NCBI GenBank assembly: GCA_025174535.1
Contig: JALBUN010000003.1
Coordinates: forward strand, 1,448,501 to 1,512,500
Direction: 5' to 3'
DNA length: 64,000 bases
DNA from: Cantharellus purpuraceus
Lineage: Eukaryota > Basidiomycota > Agaricomycetes > Cantharellales > Hydnaceae
Position numbers and translations under genes: made by a program. Under the pieces are notes generated by a model. The model was given only the letters and a program-made list of their open reading frames with translations. It was not told where the DNA came from and searched no databases. Each line of letters opens with the position of its first letter. Positions within the stretch are counted from its first letter, which is position 1. Shown here one piece after another: positions 1 through 10,791 of the stretch.

Positions 1-140
1 GCACCCATCCCCATCCAACCACAGAGCACTATCCCACTTCCCTGTTACTTACCCCTCACCCTGATTGATCTTTGGAGTGCTGAACAACTGCGTTACACAC
101 CGTCTGTTTGCTAGGACCGTTGCGCACAGGCTTATAGGAT
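1..140 (-). repeat. LTR-R end fragment
   Basis: This stretch matches 49383-49545 almost base for base and recurs inverted at 42180-42351. At 49.4 kb the same sequence is the downstream end of an LTR-like segment with a TATA box. Here it follows the stop of the coiled-coil ORF at 141-443, so the ORF appears fused to a truncated repeat. No gene is supported. Confidence 0.6.
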
Positions 141-443
141 CTATTCCATAAGCGAACCGACAGCGGCCGCAAGTTCCTTTACCCTGCGAGCTCTCTCAGC
201 CTTTGCCTCCTCCTCCTTCTGTCTCTGTTCCGTCTCCACCGCCTCTTTCCACCTCTGCTCCTCCTCCTTCCGTCTCTGTTCTGCCTCCTCCTCCTCCTTC
301 CATCTCCGTTCCGCTTCCTCTTCCTCTTTCCATTTCTGCTCCTCTTCCTCTTCTTTCCGTCGGGACAAGAGCAGCTGCTCAAGCTCGGCCACGCTCATGC
401 TTGCCAAAGGGTTTGACATCGTTGAGGATAAGACCTCAATCAT
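141..443 (-). pseudogene. Glutamate/arginine-rich coiled-coil ORF, truncated copy
   Basis: The ORF opens with MIEVLSSTMSNPLASMSVAE and continues into a long charged repeat (KEEEEAERRWKEEEE type), predicted as a single coiled coil, before a stop after VGSLME. A second copy starts at 46011 on the other strand with nearly the same N terminus and continues further, so this one is cut short where the LTR-R fragment begins. The second in-frame ATG (MSNPL, position 419) is the more likely start, because the other copy has a TATA box only 13 bp before the first ATG. The gene runs divergently from LTR-B at 561. No function is recognised; it is probably an element-borne ORF. Confidence 0.5.
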
Positions 444-560
444 GCCCCTCCTTTTATATGTCTCCAGACCCCCAGTATAACTCCAACTGCACCCAACCAT
501 CTCACCTATTCAATCCACGGACATGAGGCCTCAGGGGCTCGGCCTTAAATGGGGAGATAC

Positions 561-1235
561 TGTTATGACTATATTCATTAACGTCCAGATCCCCACACAT
601 ATGAAATCTATACTCCATTTGGAAACTGCCATCTCCATCTACCTGTCCGATCATCACCGCTGATTCCACCCATCTGTCTCCGGTTCCGATTGATGCATCA
701 GCATCACCATAGAAACCCGGACATCCGTCCCCGTCAGACTCGGACATACTCATGCAAGGCCATTGGCCTCGGAGACCCATCACCAGAGTAATTATTATTA
801 GATTTCAAAAATATGTATTTAAGTTGCCCAACTGGGGACTTCATTCCCCAGTTTGAATATTGAGTCATGCCTAGTTCCTAAGTCCAATCCTAACTCTCTA
901 AGTCATACTCCATCTCCGAAATCTCGGACACCGGTATTAGTGAGGGTGCAGCACATAAGCTGAAGCCAAGTCTGTCCCAACCCCCACGACATGCTCCAAC
1001 TCCAACCCAATCTCCAACCCGAACTCCAACCCAATCTCCAACCCAATCTCCAACCCAATCTCCAACCCAATCTCCAACCCAATCTCCAACCCAATCTCCA
1101 ACCCAATCTCCAACCCAATCTCCAACCCAATCTCCAACCCAATCTCCAACCCAATCTCCAACCCAATCTCCAACCCAATCTCCAACCCAATCTCCAACCC
1201 AATCTCCAACCCCCAATCGGACCTAGTGCATAACA
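561..1235 (+). mobile_element. LTR-B copy, complete, 675 bp
   Basis: It starts TGTTATGACTATATTCATTA and ends GACCTAGTGCATAACA, a TG...CA LTR pattern. The same ends define the gypsy-1 LTRs at 37035-37577 and 62708-63223, so this is a gypsy-1 family LTR. A purine-rich stretch (AAATGGGGAGATAC) lies immediately before it, as expected of a polypurine tract next to a 3' LTR. It is longer than the other copies (516 and 543 bp), mainly because of the minisatellite at 1009-1212. Confidence 0.75.
1009..1212. repeat. 12-bp minisatellite, 17 units, inside LTR-B
   Basis: Seventeen tandem copies of AATCTCCAACCC (one variant unit, GAACTCCAACCC, at 1021-1032). Other LTR-B copies carry only about one to four degenerate units at the same place (36945-37000, 37540-37560, 62730-62770). 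Because 12 is a multiple of three, every frame stays open on both strands; those ORFs are artefacts. Confidence 0.95.
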
Positions 1236-1520
1236 CCTTTAGCCTCTAAGTGCATTCCCCTTATTTTGGAATATCTGGACCCCTAAGTGTCTGTGAACTC
1301 TAGACTCTGGAAGTCTCATTCATTTCTTGCTGCTAAGAAATGTATTACTTTTCTGCATGTGGTCTGCATTAATACAAGAGATTGTAACCAAAGTCCAAAT
1401 GTTAAATTGATTCTGGAGTTGTGCTGCAGCAGGGTTTGATATTCTTCTTAGCTGTTCATTCATGGAATTGTGGTGATTTAGAGTTTGCCCTAACACCATA
1501 ATTTTACAGGTTCCAAAACA
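1236..1520 (-). mobile_element. LTR-A fragment
   Basis: This is the first 285 bp or so of LTR-A in minus orientation, ending in the family terminus GGTTCCAAAACA at 1520. The other end abuts the last base of LTR-B at 1235, so the copy is truncated at that junction. Confidence 0.8.
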
Positions 1521-1552
1521 CACACCATTGCACAGAACTCAACCAAGTATAT

Positions 1553-1765
1553 TGTTGTACAGTGTGGTAGTTAACTAAGTTCTTCCTCCTACATGTGGAC
1601 CCACACATGTACTTGGGTCCACTGGCTTACATAATAACTATACATATGCACCCATAGGGTGCATATATCTACCAAGAAGACAGCATTCCTTAATGGAATG
1701 CTGCATACATTAATTATGACTATATAACTATATACTATAGTAAGTAAGTACCCTGGGTACTTACA
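1553..1765. repeat. Hairpin-rich LTR-like segment
   Basis: It begins near TGTTGTACAGTG and ends GGGTACTTACA, immediately before gypsy integrase sequence. It contains at least four short inverted repeats: 1591-1597/1604-1610, 1644-1653/1657-1666, 1681-1689/1695-1703 and 1744-1753/1755-1764. TG...CA ends and placement inside integrase suggest an LTR, but I found no matching target duplication on the left, so the left boundary is uncertain. Confidence 0.45.
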
Positions 1766-2142
1766 GAGTCCCATCACATGTTACATCCAACCAGGGCTCA
1801 GAGTTCATGTCCTCCTTCTTCTGCACATTAGGAACAGCCCTCAACATTAAGCTCCACTTCACCTCCAGTTATCATCTCAAAGGAGATGGACAAATGGAAC
1901 AAATGAATCAGTCCCTGGAGCAATATCTCCAAGTCTATTGTAACTATCAACAAGACAACTGGGCTGAACTACATCCAATTGCAGAGTTCACCTACAACAA
2001 TGCTTCAAATGCTACCACTGGCATCTCTCTGTTCTTCACTAACAAAGGCTACCATCCAAACATCTCCATCCACCCTGAGAAGGAACTCACCTCCACCAAA
2101 GCCTGCCAATTCTATAAGCAGTTGGAATTGGAGCTTTTTTGA
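1766..2142 (+). pseudogene. Gypsy integrase core fragment
   Basis: The translation has the end of the DDE core of a Ty3/gypsy integrase: HVTSNQGSEF, then HFTSSYHLKGDGQMEQMNQS (usually HPQTDGQTERVNQ), QDNWAELHPIAEFTYNN, and a tail to ELELF. It is the same family as gypsy-1a, which reads GVPSHVMSNWGSE before its own break at 41412. It has no upstream pol and stops at 2142. This is a remnant, not a gene. Confidence 0.85.
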
Positions 2143-2734
2143 ACCACCATCAATAAAATCAGATAACACACCGTGTTTGCTCAGTGTTTGCATTGTTAGG
2201 ATTTTGGTGCCGTAAACTGGAGGTATCGGTTGTCGCCTCAGATCGATGGGAACAAATGCTCCCTTTGGTAACGTACCTCGTTGACGCTCGTTGATGTTTA
2301 CTTATGCCTCGGGCTCTATTTAGTCGAGTCACGCCATTCCTGGACACCCACCACCACTACCCTAGCCAAAAGTTGCTGAAGGACCGATAAGGTCTTTCAA
2401 TGCAAGCTGCCGCTTCACGTTGCCATACAGTGCAACCGAGATTCGCTGGATTTGTCGTCGACGCCTTGCGTTTATTCAATCGGGACTCTTCATCATTGTT
2501 TCGTTCCATCTCATTGCTGTCTCGACCCTGCGTAAGACCATACCCATTCAGTATGAGTCGACTCAGAGTCATGCTCAACATTGAGGTCACACGTGAAGCG
2601 TTGATGTTCCGTCCTGCTGTGTATCGAAGTGGAATCCCTCCCTTCAAATGATCCACAAACAGGTACAACGGACTTGGATAAGACCCTCGGATAATTGAGG
2701 AACATCACTGCCTCACTGCCTCCCCCGACTGCCT
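2143..2734. other. No gene recognised
   Basis: Both strands carry short ORFs (for example 2400-2651 plus) without recognisable domains. A possible LTR start, TGTTAGGATTTTGG, lies near 2195, but I could not find a partner end or target duplication. Confidence 0.5.
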
Positions 2735-4469
2735 CTAGACCATTACTTCCCTCGTCGGGGTCTCAGCTGCCCGTCCCATGCTATCACTGTCGTTATGCTC
2801 GATGGTGACAGTCTGCGAGACTCCTAAGCTTCGATCTGTTCGGGGGAACTCGGTCATCGCGATCGTAGACGGGGGATTCAAATCACGATTCCCCACTGAT
2901 GACCCAAGTCCCGCCTGTTCGCGTTTAGCATCTCCTGCACAGTTTATACAGATCTGTACGTACCCGAACGATGATCATTGAGAATGTGATCCCCTGAAGA
3001 AAGACAAACAACAACCCATCAGTCAGCCGGCACCGTGACAACTTGAAAAAACACGTACAATGATTGGGACCAACATGTCAAACGCTAGTGGTCAGCCACT
3101 CATAGTCAGACAAATGCATCGGGAAACCTCAAAGAAAGCTATATCATACCAATAAAGCTTGCGTCACTCTTTGCCAGGTACGTGGCAAGTAAAATCAAGA
3201 GTGTGGTGGAATAAATCGCACCGCTCTCCAGCATGATCCCGATGACAGGTCGCAGCGAGCGGCCCCCGTTCTCAAATGGAATGGTGATGTGCACCCGCCA
3301 GATCTTGTACCTATAGCCCGCTTCCTGTTAGCGTAGATCGACAGAGGGTACAATGTCACATACACGATCATGCACGTCGCCGCGATATTCAGTATCAACG
3401 ATGACATAAAAAACACGGCTGCGCACAGGGCCAGCCTGGGAAAGAAGAGCTGCCAGAGCGTTAGCCTTGGTTTGAGATGCGTGGTGGTCAGACTCACCCC
3501 AGAGGTCGTTGTGCTGCTGATTACCTCAATCGCGATTCCTGATGCTAGAACAGTCACATGAGGCCTAAGGATAAGAGAAAAGAATATCAATATAGGACAC
3601 GTACCGATACTGCCAGATAACATGAGTACGGGCAGGGCGATCATCCTTCTGTTGCGTGCTAAAGGTATATTGAGCACACAATAGAGTGGCCGTCGTCGAA
3701 GAGACGCACCCCATACTATGAACAGACGATATACCTGCAGATTGCGAGTGAGTCTTTCGACTTTCCGACAAGAAATGCCAACTAACGCACCAGCAATGAG
3801 TCAGAGACAGCCGTCAGAGTGATGTACACTCCAGTACGCGCCACCTGTAATGCATGTTGCATGACGGTGTCTGAAGCAATCGGGAATGGACGCATACCTG
3901 TTTCCTATAGGAAGGCTGCATGAAGCTGTGATACAGGCTGACCAGGCTTAGTTACATACCAGCTGTTGACCGACGTGAAGTGGGCCATGAAGGCATTAGG
4001 GTATTCTTTGAATACTGGAAGCAAGCCAGTAAAACCGTCTGAGATATAAATGTGAGGATCAAGAGAGAGGAGGAACTGTAGGCCTATGTGGCATACCCAT
4101 AGTTATACTCAGGGCTAAACAATAGTGGACTAGAATGAGTGTCCACTGAAAGTAAAGACTTAACGACTGCATTACAGTTGTTTGAACACTCAAGAACGCA
4201 CCATGACAAGTGCCACAGTGAGAAAGAGGCGGTTGATACCCTCTGAGCGCCGTCTGAAAACACATGTAAGTCATGAACCTTTGTAGACATGACAACGGAG
4301 CGGCTCACCCATACATGAAGAAGTACATGGAGCCTATGAACATGACCTGCATGTGCATGAGACATCAGTGGTACAAATGGCATGGTTGGCCCAATGGCAT
4401 GGTGCTTGCCTGGTATGCGCCGAATACAATTGATTGGCACATCAGTCCAACAAGGATAACTGCCAGCAT
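2735..4469 (-). CDS. Seven-helix integral membrane protein, multi-exon
   Basis: This is a member of the mushroom-expanded family of small intron-rich membrane proteins with about seven helices and no assigned function. Splicing by eye gives MLAVILVGLMCQSIVFGAYQ, then VMFIGSMYFFMYEGINRLFLTVALVM, a short extracellular-type stretch ending FKEYPNAFMAHFTSVNSW, VARTGVYITLTAVSDSLL, VYRLFIVWG, RMIALPVLMLSGSI, a helix ending MIVYKIWRVHI, ESGAIYSTTLLILLATYLAK, and AFDMLVPII followed by GITFSMIIVR. A hydrophilic tail ends at TREVMV. The LAD/SDSL-VYR-W motif and the late ESGAIYS helix are the family signatures. The first intron (4347-4409) is GC-AG; the others are GT-AG, mostly 40-65 bp. Exon borders are approximate and the start is inferred. 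It could be a receptor-like protein, but no ligand or G-protein motif is visible. Confidence 0.7.
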
Positions 4470-5940
4470 TGCAATTGGAGACAATCAATTGGGGGTGGGG
4501 AGTAGATGCAATAAGTATCTCGGACCCCAACCGAGTCTGCATAGCTGCGTACTTATATAGCGTTTCAGAGACAGGTTCCTGGGCTAATTCCCAAATCACT
4601 GGGTGGAGTCCCGGATCCCCGCAGTGCACTAGATCTTCTGGAAATCACTGCGCGAAGCATAGACGATTTCCGGTTGTGCTCAAATCAGCTCGGTTACCTT
4701 CTTTGTATTGCTAAGCAATAGCTTATCGGGACTGGCGTGTACGAGTAAGCAGATATGAAATTCTAATCAAGTGAATGCAAAATAGTCACCTGAGTCCTGC
4801 CGTAAATCCCCTCTTTGGCATAAAGCGCCTTCAGGTTCGCCCCTCCCTTGCCTTTTGAGCATCGTGCAGTACAATCCTAACGCTGAATCGTCCCTGTGAA
4901 CCTAGTCACCTGTATACGCGTCTTCCCCGCTTGACTCGGAGCGACCTACACGCGGGTTGTCCGCAAGAGAAATAATATGATAAGCATGTCAAAGAAGCGA
5001 TGTATTCACCTAGCATAGTAAGGGGTGAAGACGGTGTCAGTTGGCGTCAGACCATGTCAAAGTGACCGTGACTTTCTTCGGCTGACCGATCGCCGGAATG
5101 AGCCAAAAGGCGTTGAACAGATATAAATTGCCTTGTCGAAAATTGCATTAGAAGTCCTGTGACTGTCCCACGTCGTTTCGCTTCGTGGCCCTTGATGCTG
5201 GTCACGAGTACTAGTGCTATCTGGGAAGGAATATTAATCCTCGTAGAATAGAACAGTATGCCACTAGGAACCCACAGAGAACCACAACTCAAAGGACGCC
5301 AAGTCCTGACGCCCTGCAGCCCCAAGGAAGTTGAACGAACGATTCACGAAACGCATTTCAAGTTCAGCAGCATGAATCACACCTGGTCAATAGCCTGACC
5401 AGTTGGTGACTCGTTATGGGACCCTTGGTGTTTCGTGGTGGCGATAGTTGCAAGCCATGCGAGGCCCCTGGGAACGGAATCGTGTCGTGCTTCTTTCTCT
5501 GTGGTTGTATTTGGTTGGCGCACGCAGTCTTAAAGGTTGAGGAAGAGTATATTCAGTTTGCATTTTAAGTACCAGAGACATCTTTCCCATTACTCACCTC
5601 GAGCTTGCAGCATCCAAATAGCAGCATCGTCAACATCGTCGACCATATCTCACTTCCCCCGATCAGTTAAAAGCTCAATGCTTTTATTCATTCCATCCAT
5701 GCAAGGCCGGGACCGACATCATGTCCTCACGAGCTTGGCCCGGGATCACCGTCGTCTGTATTCCATTCCCCCAGTCACTGGTCGCCTGGTGTCATTTTGT
5801 CCATGAAAGAGAGACAGCAAATGAATGAAGAGTAGTGGTCAACGTTTCCTGTGTGCGTACCCAGCGACTGAGATCAGGATAAGATATTTGATGTACTGAT
5901 AATTAGGTTGCTGGAAAGGCTATGCATGAGGAATGTTACT
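4470..5940. other. No gene recognised
   Basis: Upstream region of the membrane protein gene. Only short ORFs without domains are seen on either strand, and no RNA gene or repeat with a partner in the window. Confidence 0.5.
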
Positions 5941-5949
5941 ACCCAATCC

Positions 5950-6510
5950 AGTAAAGTTTCAGGCGAGCGTATGTGCCCAGTGACTGATGTTGAGGGAAAA
6001 TACGCTGAACGCAAATGTCCTGATCGTGAGGCTGCAAACTGTAAAACGGAATTAAAATAATATTGATTCTTTGCACAGGAGCACTTCACCGCAGGGAAGT
6101 AAACACTTACCAAGCAGTGAGTTCGTCCGTCTCTCAAAAGAAGGTAACAGGGCATTCAAAATGGCCACCGTGTGGACCTGTGCCAACTAACCGTGCACGA
6201 TCTAGAGTTCCAAGACATCATATAATAGACCATCCCCTGTGGCATCAACTCACACAGCCTCCACAGTGCTCTTCCTCCAAGGCGCGCCCCTACTAAGCGG
6301 TGCATTCGCGAGGACAAAAGCAGCATTCCCCAGACCCAACATAATGAAGATGCACCAGAACAGACCAACTATATGGCTAAGACTCTTGCCTGGGTGTCGT
6401 TTCATAACCGCGTACAGGTCCGGGGTGAAGTGCAGCGCGTGCGGAAGAAGGGGAATTGATGTAGTTGCAACGCTTGGCGTAGAGGGTGTGCGTGACGCTG
6501 TCTGCAATGA
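5950..6510 (-). pseudogene. Possible membrane protein remnant
   Basis: One frame reads GLFWCIFIMLGLGNAAFVLA (6290-6355), a clear transmembrane helix, followed by a basic stretch and then LAQVHTVAILNALLPSFERR after a plausible intron starting GTGAGT near 6252. This resembles the C-terminal third of a seven-helix fungal membrane protein. I could not find the upstream exons, so it may be a decayed copy or chance. Confidence 0.25.
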
Positions 6511-7439
6511 AGCAAGAGCGTAAAGCGACTATTGGCTTGTGGTCTGAAGTAGTGAGTGTATGGGATAGAGGCGTGCTGGAGTGATGTGACTCCCGATCGG
6601 TCGGGTGAATCACCATGCGTCGAGTTCAAGGTGCGATCTGACCACGACACTGTCTGACCCCAAAACGAACAAAGTGCACCTGATTCCCCAAAGTTCACCC
6701 TCCCAAAGACCAGGAAACGCGGTGCCTCTCTTCCACCCTATTAGCTACTAATCGAATCCCTTCACCTCTTCTCGTCCACACTCCATGTCGAGCAGCGCGT
6801 TTAGCTCATGACACTTGTCTGATTTGAGCGAAGCGGACGAGCAAGCGGAACATCAGGGCGAAAGTTGAAGTCGCCCGGGAGAAACAGGTGCGATGTTGTA
6901 TTGTTGACTATTTTCCCTGGGACGCAAAAAGAGAGGGATGGGAGGGTGTGGATAATATGCTTCCGGGTGAGAGATATCACTACATCCTCTGCAAGATATG
7001 CATTGACAAATCTGGCCGTATACGGGCAATGGGTTGGATAGCTCAAGTGAGGGAGGTCGTGCTCACGTAAACACCTCTCCAGCACCCCCATCTTGACCCG
7101 CTACTCTGAACTGGACACTGACGGCACCTTTATTTCCCTGGAAAAGGCTACAGGTGCGAAGGAGCGCAGATGGTAGATTCACAAGCCAGGCAGGACCACA
7201 GCCAGCCCAGCTAGCGCTGAGCAAACGCGGCTCTATTGGATTTATTGCAGTTTGGATCAGAAATACGACAAACATTCCACTTGGAATTGAGGCACCCGTA
7301 CACTTTGTGGGGGGGGGGACCTCCATCTACAGCTCATTCACTTTTACAATCATATCAGACACGTTGGGAGGGCTCCATGTCATTTCCTCAGAGTTTGGTG
7401 GTGCTCACAACTCTGCATATCTATCTAGGTACGGACAGC
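6511..7439. other. No gene recognised
   Basis: Short ORFs only. The part from about 7150 leads into the copia tail and may be decayed element sequence, but I see no motif before 7440. Confidence 0.4.
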
Positions 7440-7541
7440 GTTTCCGACCTCTGACATGCCTGCCGACATCATGACGAAGGCACTTCCCCGCTCTAAACAT
7501 GAAAAATTCACACAAATGCTCGGCCTACGTGCCTGCAGCTG
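7440..7541 (+). pseudogene. Copia RNase H C-terminal tail
   Basis: The frame MPADIMTKALPRSKHEKFTQ continuing to LGLRACS and a stop is the conserved C-terminal end of Ty1/copia Pol, just after the RNase H domain (PADxxTKxL...KH..F...LGL). It is followed by a polypurine tract (GAGGGGGAG, 7576-7584). The rest of the element is not recognisable upstream, so this is the 3' stub of a deleted copia copy. Confidence 0.8.
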
Positions 7542-7584
7542 ATACCACCACTGCGATCTCTACCGGCATCCCAGTGAGGGGGAG

Positions 7585-8004
7585 TGTTGACGCCGCTTTT
7601 TCACTGCGCTACGCGTACCGCTATCACAGCACAGCGAGGGGGGCTTGAAATCCAGAGGCTGCGCAACCGGAGGCGTACCCGGGACGCATGCAACTCTAGG
7701 CTGCCTTCCATCCGACCGGAATGATTGTCACACAGGTGTCCAACTGACTCAAGAGAAGATAAAGTGGAAGTATGAGCACCCTGTTCAGGTTAATCAGCAT
7801 GTGGTTGTGAACGACGCATTCTCTGCTTTTGTGACTTGGAGCCTCTACACCATATTGGACGTGGTCGTGTTAACATCGCAGGCTCTACTGGTATAAAGAG
7901 GGGCCTAGTTGACCCCTACGTTTTCTCATCAATCTACACTCGAAGTACTACCCGATGTAGGGAGTTCTGCCGTTACTGTAACGAGCCCGGGAGCAATATT
8001 TACA
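7585..8004 (+). mobile_element. Candidate copia 3' LTR, 420 bp
   Basis: It begins TGTTGACGCCG directly after the polypurine tract and ends GCAATATTTACA, giving TG...CA ends. A TATA-like GGTATAAAGAGG lies near 7890. No second copy is present in the window, so the right boundary rests only on the terminal dinucleotide and usual length. Confidence 0.5.
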
Positions 8005-8425
8005 GGCTGGATGCAGCCCTTGCACTTCATCCTCCGTGTCTTTAGATTCTCCTATAGTCCTCAAGTCAGAGGAAGGATGTCTGTAAGTTCGCTGCTCTAA
8101 ATTTTACGAAATAAGAAGCATCTCCAGCTCGCCATATCAAGGCATAAAGACGCCTCTTAATGTCATAACGCGAAGTACGGCATACATTGAGCATGCGGCT
8201 GCGATGGAAAGCCATATTGTACCCACATATATACATTGAGTGGAGAAGCACAACCCATCTATCAGGATCTCTTTCTACCAAGCTTATCCCCTTACCCCGT
8301 CCCCCCCACTCACAAAATCATAAGCACGCGGCATAACCTGAACGCCTTTCAATAAAACCGGGAAACATCAACTGTCCCCGGCATATAATGTACATACTCA
8401 ATGGCCGTAGGACTCTGCAAGGAGA
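8005..8425. other. No gene recognised; downstream region of the PHD-chromodomain gene
   Basis: Short ORFs only on both strands. The part next to 8426 is probably 3' untranslated sequence of the minus-strand gene. Confidence 0.4.
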
Positions 8426-10791
8426 TCATGCGCGTCTTTTAGCCCAACCAGCTGCAACCGCCTCCTTCAGCAGAGTCAAAGTCGAGCGCGATATCCCCTC
8501 TTCCTCTGTAGCCAAAGTGAAATCTTCTATGAGTTTAGCGGGATCTAAAAGCTCTGTTCCCGGAGTCCAGGTGGCCTCTTCGGCGGGGTACCTGGAGAGT
8601 ATAGGAACGTCTGAGCACTAATAATTCCCGCCGTATCCAAAATGTACATACCCTTCCCACTTGATGAGCCACGAGAAACGATTTGGCCCGGCTATCTTAC
8701 GATCGAAACGGCCAATAATCTTTTCCACAAAGTACTCTTTTACGGCGCTATCATCAACGTCACAGTCAGCCCTGGAGCAAGTCTTGCTCTGGCCTTCTTT
8801 AGTTCGCGAGAGATGGATGGCTGAGAGTAAGGCCAGTTTATCACAGAGTTGTGTAGTTTGTCATTCGAAACATGTACATACCTTTGCCTCTGCGGAAGAG
8901 ATAGGAGTTAGTAAGTTGTGACTGTTGCAAACCAAGAGGTACTGGTATCTACTTACTTGCCACCTTTGCATGGCGGGCACTCAAAGACCTCGTTATCTTG
9001 GAGCCTACAGTCGTTATCACGAATCCCAACACATCCCCAATGATACCATAAGTCGCACCTACAATCAGGCCGAAGTCAGTGATTGTGCTCAATAATCCAG
9101 GAGAAAGAGGATAAACTTGTCGCATTGTATAAACTAGCAGAAACCGTCACATGAGCATCCAAAGAATCTGTATCCATAAAGCAGATCGTACCAAACGGCT
9201 CTTTGCATCATTCGTGGCGGTGAGTTTGGGCCATGAAAAGCCTAACGTTGAAGGCACGAAAGGCTTCCTTCTCCGTGTTCGCACTTGACAAGCACCATCT
9301 CCATCCATCAGTTCCTCTTTCATTCTTTTAGTTATCTTAAACTTGGAACTGTTTCGAGGTCGCTTAGCGGCTTTCCCATGGGAAGGTCCTGGTGATAAAC
9401 GTCGTTTTGATGGTGTCAAGGATCCAGCGGCAGTACGGCTGGAATTTTCGCGACGACTGTCTGGAGCAGGTGCCGACAATTTAGTACGAGGGGTGAAGAA
9501 GGGATCTTCTGAGAGGCTTGAAAGTGGAGACAGTGACTTTGCTCTACCAAATAGGCTGGATTTTGATGGGACAGGGGGGCGGGCGGGAGTAACGTGGGAC
9601 ACCATTTCCTTAGGGGTATTGCAGAGCATTTCGAGAAGAGTCGAGGGCTCTGGTAACGAGATACTGCTGGCGTATGCGGATCCCAGCACAGAATCCGGGA
9701 ACGCCTGGCTTGAATTTGTTGAAACCAGTTCTTCCTCCTCGTGCACGCTTGCTGGGCCTGGTTCCGGGAAAGGAAAGTTTGAGCTTGTTAAGGTCAGGTC
9801 GACCTCGTGAGCGATTGCTTGGTCTGATTTCGGGGAATGCTGGTCCAAGTAGCTTAAGACTGTTTCCTCCTCGTGCGTGATTATTTCTCTTGAATCCGGA
9901 ATTGATTCCAGAGAAGGCAAGCTTGAGTGTGTTGAGGCCGACTCGTCCTCGTGCACGATGGTCGGGGTTAACAAAGGAAGATCACTAGCTGCAGGCTGCG
10001 TGGAGGGTAGGACTTCCGGACTTGGCGCTGAGGTTGAAGCATTACAATAAGACACTCTTTGTATCGGTGTTTCTGGTCCTACGGCAGCCTCGTGATATAC
10101 AGGCGTATCAACTAGGAAAAGCAGCAATAAGGTTAAAGGGAGCAATCAGGGATAGTACATAGAGCATACGGTAGGCTTGTGGGTCTCTTACTTCCTCCTT
10201 CAACCCTTCACAGCTCTCTTCTATGCAAAATAACCTCCTCTCAAGTGTCGCCCGGCATTCAGTGATCGCTTTAATAGTCCCTGAAGCAAGTAATTTCATT
10301 CCATCATTAACCGCGTTGGTCAGACGGTCCATCTTCTTTGCAATATCGGATACTTCAATTCTAAGGCTCTCCTGCCCCTTCACAGACTCATTTCGACCGT
10401 CAGTGCAAAGCTTGGCGAGGGAATCAAGCAATTCTTGCTGTTTAACAAGGACCGCGTCTTGTTTCGACATGCGTTCCAAAAGTAAGTGTTGCGAAGAAGC
10501 TATCATCCTGTCAAAGTGGTCTGCCAATGTCCGTATGGTCGCCGTATTAACTCCTCCAGCAGATTGCATCTCATAGTGATGGAGGACAGCTTGTCGCGCG
10601 GCCATTGGGACTGCCATTGGGACTGGAGGAAGTGCTACGTTGTGCGGGCGGCGTTGAGGTGGCATCATGTGGGGAGCTTGGTAATGCGCATTGTACGGGC
10701 GATGTTGAGCTGGCATCGTGGGAGGATCCTGGAAATGCGGAGGAATCACGAGGTTATATGGAGAATTGTGTACGTGAGTCTGATGAGCCAT
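8426..10791 (-). CDS. PHD-finger and chromodomain protein
   Basis: This is a predicted chromatin reader. The first exon (10192-10791, MAHQTHVHNSPYN) is rich in Pro/Gln/His and then coiled-coil (EVSDIAKKMDRLTNAVNDGM). An intron (about 10089-10191) leads to a long Ser/Pro/Glu-rich segment with basic, nuclear-signal-like patches (SKRRLSPGPSHGKAAKRPRN). After short introns comes the second half of a PHD finger, FIQCDKCDLWYHWGCVGI followed by FECPPCKGGK, with the C-C-H-C-C-C spacing. The last exons encode a chromodomain, KEYFVEKIIGRFDRKIAGPN, FSWLIKWEGYPAEEATWTP and AKLIEDF, ending WAKRRA and a stop. Aromatic-cage candidates are the Tyr/Phe of KEYFVE, the Trp of WLIKW and the Trp of ATWTP. The first CxxC pair of the PHD finger is not resolved: only one Cys (GACQV) is clear, so an intron may be misplaced or the finger may be degenerate. 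The gene starts about 210 bp downstream of the NMD3 stop, on the same strand. Confidence 0.75.

Noticed and set aside
203..526. Proline/serine-rich ORF on plus
   Set aside because: It is the antisense frame of the glutamate-rich coiled-coil ORF; GAG/GAA codons read backward as CTC/TTC.
1009..1212. Possible CRISPR-like array
   Set aside because: Units are 12 bp and contiguous, without spacers, in a eukaryotic LTR.
890..1236. Long repetitive ORFs (NLQP, GDWV, GLEI repeats) on both strands
   Set aside because: They are frames through the 12-bp minisatellite inside LTR-B; any 12-bp repeat without a stop stays open in all frames.
6801..7091. Possible endonuclease (LPGDFNF motif) of a LINE element
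   Set aside because: Only one short motif resembles GDFN; no further conserved blocks are in the same frame.
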